This document shows positions 35,500 through 44,222 of a stretch of 64,000 nucleotides of DNA, piece after piece. Made by a program: the position numbers and the translations under genes. The stretch is from Sphingomonas glacialis (GTDB taxonomy: Bacteria > Pseudomonadota > Alphaproteobacteria > Sphingomonadales > Sphingomonadaceae), in NCBI RefSeq assembly GCF_006439055.1, contig NZ_RCZC01000003.1:1-64000 (forward strand), in the 5' to 3' direction. Position 1 is the stretch's first letter. Every line of letters begins with the position of its first letter. The notes under the pieces are model-generated. The model made no database searches and had not been told where the DNA came from. It worked only from the letters and a program-made list of their open reading frames with translations.

Positions 35500-35665
35500 A
35501 CGGTCCCGCCTTGCCACCACAGGGCGAGCAGGCGGCGCTGACGCGCTGCTACCGCGGCATAACATTTTCAGCACCGGACATGACCTCAGCGTCGTCGGGG
35601 CGATCGTTCACTCTCATGGCTATGTCCTGAACCTCAACAAGGCCATGCGCGGACTGATCATCTGA
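35500..35665 (+). pseudogene. Histidine-kinase C-terminal remnant
   Basis: EQAALTRCYRG in one frame followed by GHDLSVVGAIVHSHGYVLNL in the next resembles the end of a sensor-kinase ATPase domain (the FYRG...GTGLGLS region). A frameshift lies near 35555-35562. The rest of the kinase is gone. It may once have controlled the efflux operon that follows. Confidence 0.45.
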
Positions 35666-35766
35666 ATCCTGCACGCAAAACCCGAGGTGAAATTCATTTA
35701 ATTAGCGCTGCTCGCCTACGCGCATAGATAGGCGCCCGTCATTCCTTCGGAAGCATCGGGGCCCCT

Positions 35767-38700
35767 GTGCTGCAGCTCGTCAAGCTTGCGCTGAGCAAGC
35801 CCTATACCTTTGTCGTCCTCGCAATTCTGATCGTCCTGTCGGGCTCGATCGCCTGGATCGAAACCCCGACCGACATCTTTCCGGACATCAAGATCCCGGT
35901 GATCGCGGCGGTATGGACCTATCGCGGCCTGCCGCCCAAGGACATGTCGGGCCGGGTCGTCTATTATTACGAACGCTCGCTTTCGACGACCGTCAACGAC
36001 ATCGACCATATCGAGAGCCAGTCGCTCAACGGCGTGGGGATCGTGAAGATCTTCTTCCAGCCCGGCGTCGATATCCGCACCGCCTCGGCGCAGGTGACTG
36101 CCGCCTCGCAGACCGTGCTGAAGCAGATGCCGCCGGGGATCACCCCGCCGCAGATCCTCAACTACAACGCCTCGACCGTTCCGATCCTGCAACTTGCCTT
36201 GTCGTCGCGCGCCCTGTCGGAACAGAAGATCTACGACCTCGGGCAGAACTTCATCCGCCCCGGGCTGGCCGCGGTGCCGGGTGCCGCGATTCCCTCGCCC
36301 TATGGCGGAAAGGAACGCCAGATCCAGATCGATCTCGATCCGGACGCACTCCAGGCCCGCCATCTGTCGGCGAACGATGTCGGGGCAGCACTCGCCGCGC
36401 AGAACCAGATCGTCCCTGCCGGCACCGCCAAGATCGGGCAGTATGAATACAACGTCCGGCTCAACAACTCGCCCGAGGTGATCGACCAGCTCAACGACTT
36501 GCCGATCAAGACGGTCGACGGCACGACCGTGTTCATGCGCGATGTCGCGCATGTCCGCGACGGCTCGCCGCCGCAGCGCAATGTCGTGCGGGTCGATGGC
36601 GGTCGCGCCGTGCTGATGACGATCCTCAAATCGGGCGCCGCCTCGACGATTGCGATCGTCGATCAGGCAAAGGCGCTGTTGCCCGCGCTGAAAGCCTCGC
36701 TGCCGCCGTCATTGGTGGTCCAGCCGCTGTCCGACCAATCGCTGTTCGTGAAGGCGGCAGTCTCCGGGGTCATCCGCGAAGGCGTGATCGCGGCGGCGCT
36801 GACCAGTCTGATGATCCTGTTGTTCCTCGGCTCCTGGCGCTCGACCGTCATCATCGCCGCATCGATCCCGCTTGCGATCCTTGCCGCAGTGGCAGGGCTC
36901 GCGGTCGCCGGACAAACGCTCAACATCATGACACTCGGCGGCCTTGCGCTCGCGGTCGGCATCCTCGTCGACGATGCGACAGTGACCATCGAAAACATCA
37001 ACTGGCATCTCGAACAGGGCAAGTCGGTCCGTGATGCGATTCTCGATGGGGCGCAGCAGATCGTCCAGCCAGCCCTGGTCTCGCTGCTGTGCATCTGTAT
37101 CGCCTTCCTGCCGATGTTCTTCCTGCCGGGCATCGCCGGCTTCCTGTTCGCGCCGATGGCGATGGCCGTGGTGTTCGCGATGATCGCGTCGTTCGTGCTG
37201 TCGCGCACGCTCGTCCCGACCATGGGCAACTTCCTGCTGCGCGAGCATGGTACGCCGCATACGGCCGGAATCATGGCGTCGCACGATGCCCGAACCGGAC
37301 GTCCGGGCACGCGCAATGTCTTCATCCGCTTCCAGAGTGGCTTCGAACAGCGCTTCGAAGCGGTGCGGAGCTACTACGTCGCCATTCTCGCATTCGCGCT
37401 GGCACGTCGGCGCAGCTTCGTGCCCGCCTTTATGGCGGTTGTGTTGCTGTCGTTCGCATTGATCCCGATGCTCGGCCGCAACTTCTTCCCGACGATCGAC
37501 GCGGGCCAGATCAACCTCCACGTCCGCGCTCCGATCGGCACGCGGATCGAGGAAACCGCGGCGATGTTCGACCATGTCGAGGATCGCATCCGCGCCGTCG
37601 TGCCGCCCGATGAACTCGTCTCGATCGTCGACAACATCGGAATGCCCGTGTCGGGGATCAACCGCGCCTATTCGAACACCGGCGGGGTCGGATCGCAGGA
37701 CGGCGACATCCTGGTCACGCTGGCCAAGGACCACCAGCCGACCGCGGGCTATGTTCGCAAGCTGCGCAAGGTGCTGCCCGAGGCGTTCCCGGGATCGGTC
37801 TTCTCGTTCCTGCCGGCCGACATCATCAGCCAGATCCTCAATTTCGGCGCGCCCGCCCCGATCGACGTGATGGTCGCGGGCAGCGATACCAAGAAGGGCG
37901 AAGCCTATGCGCACGCTTTGGCGGCCAAGCTGCGCCACATCCCGGGGATCGCCGACGTCCGCGTGCAGCAGACCGACGCCGAGCCCGAACTGGGGTTCGA
38001 TGTCGACCGCGCTCAAGCCGATCGCGTCGGGATCACCGAGAATGACGTGACGCGCAGCCTCGCCGTCAATCTGACCGGCAGCTCGCAGATCGCCCCGGCG
38101 TTCTGGCTCAACCCCAAGAACGGCGTGTCCTACCCGATCGTCGTCCAGACCCCGCAATATCGCACCGACTCCTTCTCGGCGCTGCAGAACCTGCCGGTCA
38201 CGGGGGCAGCGGCCGGCGCGTACCAGATCCTCGGCGCGCTCGGCACGATCCACCGCGAACCGTCGCCTGCGGTCGTGACGCATTATGCGCTTCAACAATC
38301 GTACGACGTCTACGCCACGACGCAGGGGCGCGACCTCGGCGCAGTCGCGGGCGCGATCCAGCACGTCCTCGACCAGACGAAGAAGGACCTCCCGACCGGA
38401 TCGACCGTTACGCTGCGCGGCCAGGTCCAGACGATGAACACCGCCTTTTCGGGACTGGTCTTTGGTCTGATCGGCGCCATCGCGCTGATCTACCTGCTGA
38501 TCGTGGTCAATTTCCAGAGCTGGGTCGATCCGACGGTGATCGTGTCCGCGCTCCCCGCAGCGTTGGCTGGGATCGTGTGGATGCTGTTCGCCACGCATAC
38601 GCCGCTGTCGGTCCCGGCGCTGACCGGAGCGATCATGTGCATGGGCGTGGCGACCGCCAACTCAGTGCTGGTCGTGACCTTCGCTCGGGAACGCCTCGCC

Positions 38701-38988
38701 GAGACCGGCGACGCCCTGCGCGCCGCCGCCGAAGCTGGCGCTACCCGCTTCCGGCCCGTCGTGATGACAGCGCTCGCAATGATCATCGGCATGGCACCGA
38801 TGGCGCTCGGCCTGGGCGAAGGCGGCGAGCAGAATGCGCCGCTGGGCCGGGCGGTGATCGGCGGCCTGATCTGCGCGACGCTCGCCACGCTGGTGTTCGT
38901 CCCCGTCATCTTCTCGATCGCTCACCGGCGCGAACGCCGCGCCGCTCCTCTCCCCACCACACAGGGAACCTTCGCCCATGCAGAATGA
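35767..38988 (+). CDS. RND efflux permease (HAE1/AcrB type)
   Basis: A 1073-residue inner-membrane RND pump with the standard twelve-span layout and two large periplasmic loops. TPTDIFPDIKIPVIAAVW is near the start. The fourth-span proton relay is LALAVGILVDDATVTIENIN with the Asp pair. The second-half landmarks are SVPALTGAIMCMGVATANSVLVV and GMAPMALGLGEGGEQNAPLG. The start is a GTG with a weak ribosome site. It overlaps the next gene by 11 bases. Unusually, the pump precedes the adaptor gene. Substrate cannot be told from sequence. Confidence 0.92.
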   Translation: MLQLVKLALSKPYTFVVLAILIVLSGSIAWIETPTDIFPDIKIPVIAAVWTYRGLPPKDMSGRVVYYYERSLSTTVNDIDHIESQSLNGVGIVKIFFQPGVDIRTASAQVTAASQTVLKQMPPGITPPQILNYNASTVPILQLALSSRALSEQKIYDLGQNFIRPGLAAVPGAAIPSPYGGKERQIQIDLDPDALQARHLSANDVGAALAAQNQIVPAGTAKIGQYEYNVRLNNSPEVIDQLNDLPIKTVDGTTVFMRDVAHVRDGSPPQRNVVRVDGGRAVLMTILKSGAASTIAIVDQAKALLPALKASLPPSLVVQPLSDQSLFVKAAVSGVIREGVIAAALTSLMILLFLGSWRSTVIIAASIPLAILAAVAGLAVAGQTLNIMTLGGLALAVGILVDDATVTIENINWHLEQGKSVRDAILDGAQQIVQPALVSLLCICIAFLPMFFLPGIAGFLFAPMAMAVVFAMIASFVLSRTLVPTMGNFLLREHGTPHTAGIMASHDARTGRPGTRNVFIRFQSGFEQRFEAVRSYYVAILAFALARRRSFVPAFMAVVLLSFALIPMLGRNFFPTIDAGQINLHVRAPIGTRIEETAAMFDHVEDRIRAVVPPDELVSIVDNIGMPVSGINRAYSNTGGVGSQDGDILVTLAKDHQPTAGYVRKLRKVLPEAFPGSVFSFLPADIISQILNFGAPAPIDVMVAGSDTKKGEAYAHALAAKLRHIPGIADVRVQQTDAEPELGFDVDRAQADRVGITENDVTRSLAVNLTGSSQIAPAFWLNPKNGVSYPIVVQTPQYRTDSFSALQNLPVTGAAAGAYQILGALGTIHREPSPAVVTHYALQQSYDVYATTQGRDLGAVAGAIQHVLDQTKKDLPTGSTVTLRGQVQTMNTAFSGLVFGLIGAIALIYLLIVVNFQSWVDPTVIVSALPAALAGIVWMLFATHTPLSVPALTGAIMCMGVATANSVLVVTFARERLAETGDALRAAAEAGATRFRPVVMTALAMIIGMAPMALGLGEGGEQNAPLGRAVIGGLICATLATLVFVPVIFSIAHRRERRAAPLPTTQGTFAHAE

Positions 38989-40135
38989 TGCAATCGCGGC
39001 ACCGCCGCCCAAGGGTCTGCGCTCGGCGGGCTTCGTGGCGCTGCTGCTCGCCGGCGGCGTGATCGTCGCGGGCATGTTCGTCCGCTTTCACGACACCAGC
39101 GAGGCGCAGACCTGGTCCGATGCCCGCTCGATCCCGACGGTCCATCTGGTCGCGCCCAAGGCCGCGGCAGCGAGTGATGCGCTCAGCCTTTCGGGCACAA
39201 TGCAGGCGTGGAACATGGCAAAGCTCTATGCGCGCGTGCCGGGGTATGTCAGCGCCTGGTACAAGGACATCGGCGCTTCCGTCGGGGCGGGCACGCCCCT
39301 CGGCCGGATCGACACGCCCGAACTCGACGAGCAGATAACATCCGCGCGTGCGGCGCTGGTGAGCGCGCAAGCGCATGCGCAACTCGCGCGGAGCACCGCG
39401 GCGCGCTGGAACGATCTGCTGACCGACAATTCGGTATCCAAGCAGGAAGCGGATGAGAAGAACGGCGACCTTGCCGTGCGCAACGCCGCAGTGCTGTCGG
39501 CGCGCGCCGATCTCGGACGACTGCTCGCACAAAAGGCGTTCTCGACCGTGCGCGCGCCGTTCGCGGGTACGGTCACGACGCGCACCGCCGATATCGGCGA
39601 CCTGGTCGGCCCGGGCGCAACCGTGCAGCAGCCGATGTTCGCGGTCGCCGACACGCACCAGATCCGCGTGTATGTCAGCATCCCGCAAAGCTATTCGGCG
39701 GTCATCACGCCCGGGCTTGCCGCGACGCTAACGGTGCCCGACTATCCCGGAAGCCGGTTCGACGCGCGGGTGGTCGGGACCTCGCAGGCCATCTCCCCGC
39801 AAAGCGGTACGTTCCAGGTGCAGCTGATCGCGGCCAATCCGAACAACGCGCTGCGCCCTGGTGGCTTTGCGCAGGTCAATTTCGACGTCCGCGGTCAGGC
39901 CAGCACGGTGCAGATCCCTTCGACCACATTGTTGTTCCGAGCGAAGGGAACGCAGGTGGCGACGGTCGGGCCGGATCATCACATCCATCTGCAGCAGGTC
40001 ACGCTGGGTCGCGATCTCGGCCAGACCGTCGAGGTGCAGTCCGGCTTGGCTCCGAACCAGAAGATCGTCGACAATCCGCCGGATTCGCTCAGCGACGGGC
40101 AACTGGTGCGGATCGATGGTGGCGCGAATGGGTAA
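38978..40135 (+). CDS. RND periplasmic adaptor (membrane fusion protein)
   Basis: A 385-residue adaptor with an N-terminal membrane anchor (about 15-37). The lipoyl half-motif is in YARVPGYVSAWYKDIGASVGAGTPLGRIDTPEL, here cited by its ends, followed by the helical hairpin (EQITSARAALVSAQAHAQ...) and the second lipoyl half FSTVRAPFAGTVTTR. The beta-barrel part is DTHQIRVYVSIPQSYSAVI. An AGGGAA ribosome site precedes the ATG, which lies in the end of the permease gene. It links pump and outer-membrane channel. Confidence 0.9.
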   Translation: MQNDAIAAPPPKGLRSAGFVALLLAGGVIVAGMFVRFHDTSEAQTWSDARSIPTVHLVAPKAAAASDALSLSGTMQAWNMAKLYARVPGYVSAWYKDIGASVGAGTPLGRIDTPELDEQITSARAALVSAQAHAQLARSTAARWNDLLTDNSVSKQEADEKNGDLAVRNAAVLSARADLGRLLAQKAFSTVRAPFAGTVTTRTADIGDLVGPGATVQQPMFAVADTHQIRVYVSIPQSYSAVITPGLAATLTVPDYPGSRFDARVVGTSQAISPQSGTFQVQLIAANPNNALRPGGFAQVNFDVRGQASTVQIPSTTLLFRAKGTQVATVGPDHHIHLQQVTLGRDLGQTVEVQSGLAPNQKIVDNPPDSLSDGQLVRIDGGANG

Positions 40136-41537
40136 GCGCCATCGCGCTGGGATCGGGCTTGCAGCGCTGGCGAGCCTCGCTGGCTGTTCGTTCGCGCCTG
40201 CCTATCATCCGCCGGTGACGATGACGCCGCCAGCCTTCAAGGAGGCAGGCCCCTGGCGACCAGCGCTGCTCGCCAGCGCCGCGACACGCGACGATTGGTG
40301 GACGGTGTTCGGCGATCCGACGCTCACCGCGCTCGAGCAGAAGGTGGCGAGCGACAATCCGACGCTTTCGGGCGCGCTCGCCCGTTACGATACCGCGCGC
40401 GGCTATCTCGGCCAAGCAAAGGCCGGGCTGCTGCCCCAGGTTGGTGCAGACGCGTCGCTCACGCGCAACCGGCAGTCGGACAATCGGCCGCTGCGCGGTA
40501 GCAACCAACCCGATATCTACAGTGCCGACACGATCGAGGGGAGCTTCGGCTACGAACTCGACCTGTGGGGCCGCGTCCGCAACAGCGTCGCTGCGGGCAA
40601 GGCCGAGGTCCAAGCGTCGGGCGACGATCTGGCGGCGATCCGGCTCAGTCTTCAGGCAGAGCTCGCCTCGGACTATATGGCGCTGCGTGGATACGATCGC
40701 CAGGCGGTCCTGCTGCAGCAGACGGTCGATGCGTACGCCAAGGCGGACCATTTGATCGCGCGGCGTTTCCAGGCCGGGATCGTGAGCGGGATCGAAACGG
40801 GCCGATCGGGCGCGCAACTGGACGAAGCGCGAGCGCAACTCGCCGACGTTGCCGCATCGCGCGCGTTGACCGAACACGCCATCGCCAGTCTGGTCGGAAC
40901 CCCGGCTTCGAGTTTTACACTGGCGCCGTCGGCGACCGCGTTCGCCATTCCTGCAATTCCGGTCGGCGTGCCGGCGACCCTGGTCGAGCGACGTCCGGAT
41001 ATCGCGGCGGCCGAGCGGCGCATGGCCTCGGCCAATGCCGGGATCGGGATCGCCAAAGCCGCCTTTTTCCCCGCGATCAGGCTTGGCGGCAGCGGGGGGT
41101 TTCAGAATACCGGGCTGCCGGGGTTACTGTCGGCCTCCAACACGATCTGGTCGATTGGTCCGAGCACGGTCCTTAGCCTATTCGACGGAGGGCGTCGACG
41201 CGCCGAACTTGCCGTCGCCCGCGCGCGCTGGGCAAGTGCCGGTGCGGACTATCGTGCCACCGTCCTGGCCGCCTTCCAGCAGGTCGAGGACAATCTCGCG
41301 CGCAGTCGCCACCTTGGCGATGAAGCCGCGGCTGAAGACGACGCCGTGCGGCAGGCGGCATCGACCGAACGCCTTTCGCTCAACCGGTACAGCAAGGGGG
41401 CCGTCAGCTATCTCGAACTGTTCACCGCGCAGACCACGGCGTTGCGCACCAGGCGAACGCTGATCGACCTCCAGACACGCCAGCTCCAGGCATCGATAGG
41501 CCTGATGCGCGCGCTCGGCGGGGGATGGCATAGCTGA
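40128..41537 (+). CDS. NodT-family outer-membrane efflux lipoprotein
   Basis: A 469-residue TolC-like outer-membrane factor of the NodT family. The signal ends in a lipobox SLAGC. DDWWTVFGDPTLTALEQ, SFGYELDLWGRVRN and FPAIRLGGSGGFQNTG are typical of the two internally repeated helical/strand halves. ATG 40128 overlaps the adaptor by 8 bases, so all three pump parts are one operon. It forms the exit channel. Confidence 0.9.
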   Translation: MGKRHRAGIGLAALASLAGCSFAPAYHPPVTMTPPAFKEAGPWRPALLASAATRDDWWTVFGDPTLTALEQKVASDNPTLSGALARYDTARGYLGQAKAGLLPQVGADASLTRNRQSDNRPLRGSNQPDIYSADTIEGSFGYELDLWGRVRNSVAAGKAEVQASGDDLAAIRLSLQAELASDYMALRGYDRQAVLLQQTVDAYAKADHLIARRFQAGIVSGIETGRSGAQLDEARAQLADVAASRALTEHAIASLVGTPASSFTLAPSATAFAIPAIPVGVPATLVERRPDIAAAERRMASANAGIGIAKAAFFPAIRLGGSGGFQNTGLPGLLSASNTIWSIGPSTVLSLFDGGRRRAELAVARARWASAGADYRATVLAAFQQVEDNLARSRHLGDEAAAEDDAVRQAASTERLSLNRYSKGAVSYLELFTAQTTALRTRRTLIDLQTRQLQASIGLMRALGGGWHS

Positions 41538-42031
41538 TGCATCAGAATGCCGATCACGACGGATCTCTATCCGAAAACCCGCGCGCGAACATGCGCCTTG
41601 CGGATCCAAGGAACCAAGTATGAGCTTTGCTTACCTCTATCTCGCGGTCATCACGGGCGGTTTGGGGGGGCTCACGGCCTCGTCGGCCCATCCTCGAGTA
41701 GCACCCGTCTTCGATGAAGAAATTTGCCCATCAACGGCCGCGCCGATGGCGGATGCCACTCCATGTTACATATCGAACAAGTCGCCCAAACACCATCATC
41801 GGGTTGTACGTCCCAAACCCGCTCGGGAGGCTCTGGATAGATCGGCATTGGGGTCACCGGAGAATCAGGGGCAACACCCCTAGGAACCCGTCGCTCTAAA
41901 CCGAATTTCTCAAAAGCGCTTGCTGAGCGACACTTTTCTATGCTGTCGCAACGACATCGCATAACGAGATGGCTCAATTTGCGAGGCGCAGACGCCAAGA
42001 CCGCAAGCTCATGCGCCGTGGAACGAACCGA
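41538..42031. other. Gene-poor stretch after the efflux operon
   Basis: About 490 bases with two overlapping open frames on opposite strands (41620-41883 plus, 41672-41998 minus). The plus frame begins MSFAYLYLAVITG, faintly like the start of a small multidrug-resistance protein, but loses all likeness after about 15 residues. The minus frame has a CSIC pair and no family. Neither is supported as a gene. Confidence 0.3.
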
Positions 42032-42277
42032 CTAGCCATTTTGAGGATTTGACGGTTTGGGCCCCGTCGTCGGCGCCGTGTCGGCCTTGCCATCTGGCGC
42101 AGTCACTTTGTCGGTTGACTGCGGCGAGCAGGTCTCTCCGGAGGACGTTGCTACGCAGTGCTTTACTGGTTTTGAAACTCGCGCTTTACGGCAGACCGTG
42201 CTCCATCCTGTAAATAAACAATGCGGATCTTGCGCCGGATCGAGGGAGGCAAGGGTCAGGGCTGCAAAGAGCATCAT
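42032..42277 (-). CDS. Small exported cysteine-containing protein
   Basis: An 81-residue product starting MMLFAALTLASL, a short hydrophobic leader. It is followed by PHCLFTGWSTVCRKARVSKPVKHC with further cysteines and a Thr/Pro/Lys-rich tail. The spaced cysteines suggest a disulphide-linked periplasmic peptide. An AAGG ribosome site precedes the ATG by about 10 bases. The open frame extends upstream without protein character. It is divergent from the GH130 gene. No family is known to me. Confidence 0.45.
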   Translation of the reverse strand: MMLFAALTLASLDPAQDPHCLFTGWSTVCRKARVSKPVKHCVATSSGETCSPQSTDKVTAPDGKADTAPTTGPKPSNPQNG

Positions 42278-42761
42278 ATTGAATATCGCCTTTCGTCGGT
42301 GGTGGGGGGCAATCGGTTCAGGACAGCAAAAGTGTGGCGCTAAATACGTCCCCACGCACCGATATTTGCGGAGACGAGTCGAGCTCTTTGCCGATCGATA
42401 CGGTGCCGCGTGGGTCTCGCAATTGGCTGTGTGGGATGACGGTTTTGAATCTACACCGATCGCCGCGTGGCGCATCTTAAATGAATTTCACTTGGCGCGA
42501 TGGAGTGGGACGAGAGGCCAGGAGCATTGTCATCTCGTGCCGCGGGCGATCCGCCTCCGATGCTTGCATCCTAATGCGCCCGTCCGACAACTCTTGAGGA
42601 GCGGCGCGCCGACGGAATCGACCGTGGCAAAGCATAGCCCTGTCGCCGCTGCAGCGCTGGCTGCACCAGTAAGTTTGCCGGTCAAGCGCTCCAACGCGGA
42701 CCCAACAGGCTCGGCGGGAGTATCGCCTTCGTTCGGAAGGTTTTCGAAGGAAGCAAAGCGG
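42278..42761. promoter_or_regulatory. Divergent region before the GH130 gene
   Basis: About 480 bases between two divergent starts. The GH130 frame stays open back to 42057, but this stretch reads without family likeness. No operator or hairpin was picked out. Confidence 0.3.
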
Positions 42762-44042
42762 ATGATCGCAGCAGATGTGTTCACCACCCTGGACGTGGAA
42801 CTCAAGCCGGACCCTTCGCGTACCGTCATCCGGCCGTTCAGCTTTGTCTATCCGGACGCGTTCACACAGGAGCCCACCCGTATCGAGGATGTCGCGGCGC
42901 GCGTCCTTGCGCTGGCGCCAGAGACCCGCGACCGCATGCTAAGCCTCCTCACGCAGGCGATGGAAGCACGCCACCACAATGTGAAGGACCTTTTCCTCCG
43001 GCGTTTCGAGGAAATGGAGGGCGAGCTCGCGGACATCCACGTCGAGGCCGAGCGTGATCGGCTTCTGCTTGGGGCGTATTACAGCCAGGAATATGCATTC
43101 GAGTCCGCGGCATTGTTCAACCCGAGCATCGTGACGGTGCCCGATCAGGACCCGAACGCGGAGAGCGTTCGTTTCATCGTTTCATTGCGCGGCGTCGGCG
43201 AGGGTCATATCTCGTCAGTGACGTTCAGGAGCGGAATCTGGGACGGGGGCACCGGCCTGGTCGTCGATCCGCCGAGCGCACAGGGCGTTCCGCCCCGGAT
43301 CGAAAGCGACAATGATGGCTGGGTGCGGATGCGTGCCGACGACAGTCAGGACATTTCCGAAACCGTGATTTTCCCGATTCTCCCCAGTCAGCGAAAGGGC
43401 GTAGAGGATCTGCGACTGGTCCGCTTCACCGATCATGACGGTGTGGAAAGCGTCATCGGAACCTACACTGCGTTTGACGGCAGCGCGGCGCGCGCGGAGC
43501 TGCTCCGCGGCGTCGATCAACGAACGTTTGAGATGCGCGCCCTCACCGGAAAAATGTCGGGGTACAAGGGCATGGCGCTTTTCCCCCGTCGGATCGACGG
43601 GCGGTTCGCCATGATCGGCCGGCAAGACAGCGTGAACCTTTGGCTGCTTTACTCCGACGATCTCTACAATTGGGAAAAGGGGACGCGGATCATGGGGCCA
43701 AGATACCCGTGGGAGTTCGTCCAGATCGGCAATTGTGGCTCGCCGATTGAAATCGATGAAGGCTGGCTGCTGTTCACCCACGGCGTCGGTATGATCCGTG
43801 GTTACTGTGTCGGCGCCTGCCTGCTCGACAAGGAGGATCCGAGCAAGGTCCTGGCCAGAACGCCCTCCCCGCTCCTGTTCCCCTCGGCGGAACAGCGCGG
43901 CGGCTACGTACCGAACGTGACCTACAGCTGTGGCGCGCTACTGCGCGGACGGCGCATCCTTCTACCGTACGCCATTGGTGATGAGTACACCGCTTTCGCC
44001 ACTGGAAGCGTCGACGATCTGCTCTCCGTGATGGAGGCGTAG
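42762..44042 (+). CDS. Glycoside hydrolase/phosphorylase family 130 protein
   Basis: A 426-residue GH130 protein, a five-bladed propeller enzyme family that phosphorolyses or hydrolyses mannosides. Landmarks are ESAALFNPSIVTVPDQD, FIVSLRGVGEGHISSVTFR, LVRFTDHDGVESVIGTYTAF, KGMALFPRRIDGRFAMIGRQ, LYSDDLYNWEKG and FVQIGNCGSPIEIDEGWLL. The N-terminal helical extension (about 1-120) is typical of the longer GH130 members. ATG 42762 has a GAAGGAAG ribosome site 8 bases upstream. It lies 180 bases before a TonB receptor on the same strand, which suggests uptake and breakdown of a mannose-containing glycan. Confidence 0.85.
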   Translation: MIAADVFTTLDVELKPDPSRTVIRPFSFVYPDAFTQEPTRIEDVAARVLALAPETRDRMLSLLTQAMEARHHNVKDLFLRRFEEMEGELADIHVEAERDRLLLGAYYSQEYAFESAALFNPSIVTVPDQDPNAESVRFIVSLRGVGEGHISSVTFRSGIWDGGTGLVVDPPSAQGVPPRIESDNDGWVRMRADDSQDISETVIFPILPSQRKGVEDLRLVRFTDHDGVESVIGTYTAFDGSAARAELLRGVDQRTFEMRALTGKMSGYKGMALFPRRIDGRFAMIGRQDSVNLWLLYSDDLYNWEKGTRIMGPRYPWEFVQIGNCGSPIEIDEGWLLFTHGVGMIRGYCVGACLLDKEDPSKVLARTPSPLLFPSAEQRGGYVPNVTYSCGALLRGRRILLPYAIGDEYTAFATGSVDDLLSVMEA

Positions 44043-44222
44043 GTTGACGAAGACCAGATAACGCCGATCGGGTCCGTCGCGGCCACAACCATATTTCGCC
44101 CGTCAGCGCCAACATGCAAATTGCGGCGCTTTTGTTACGGTCGATGTAATCGCCGCGACCCCCGTGCCGTGTAGCGGCCGCTTGGCAAGGACAAAAGTGT
44201 CCAAAGCTAAGGGAACCCATTT

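Noticed and set aside
36709..38598. A 629-codon minus-strand frame opposite the RND permease
   Set aside because: A typical antisense shadow in GC-rich DNA: rich in Arg, Asp and His, no domain.
41620..41883. A small multidrug-resistance (SMR) gene starting MSFAYLYLAVITG
   Set aside because: Likeness ends after about 15 residues, no further membrane spans follow, and a competing frame covers the other strand.
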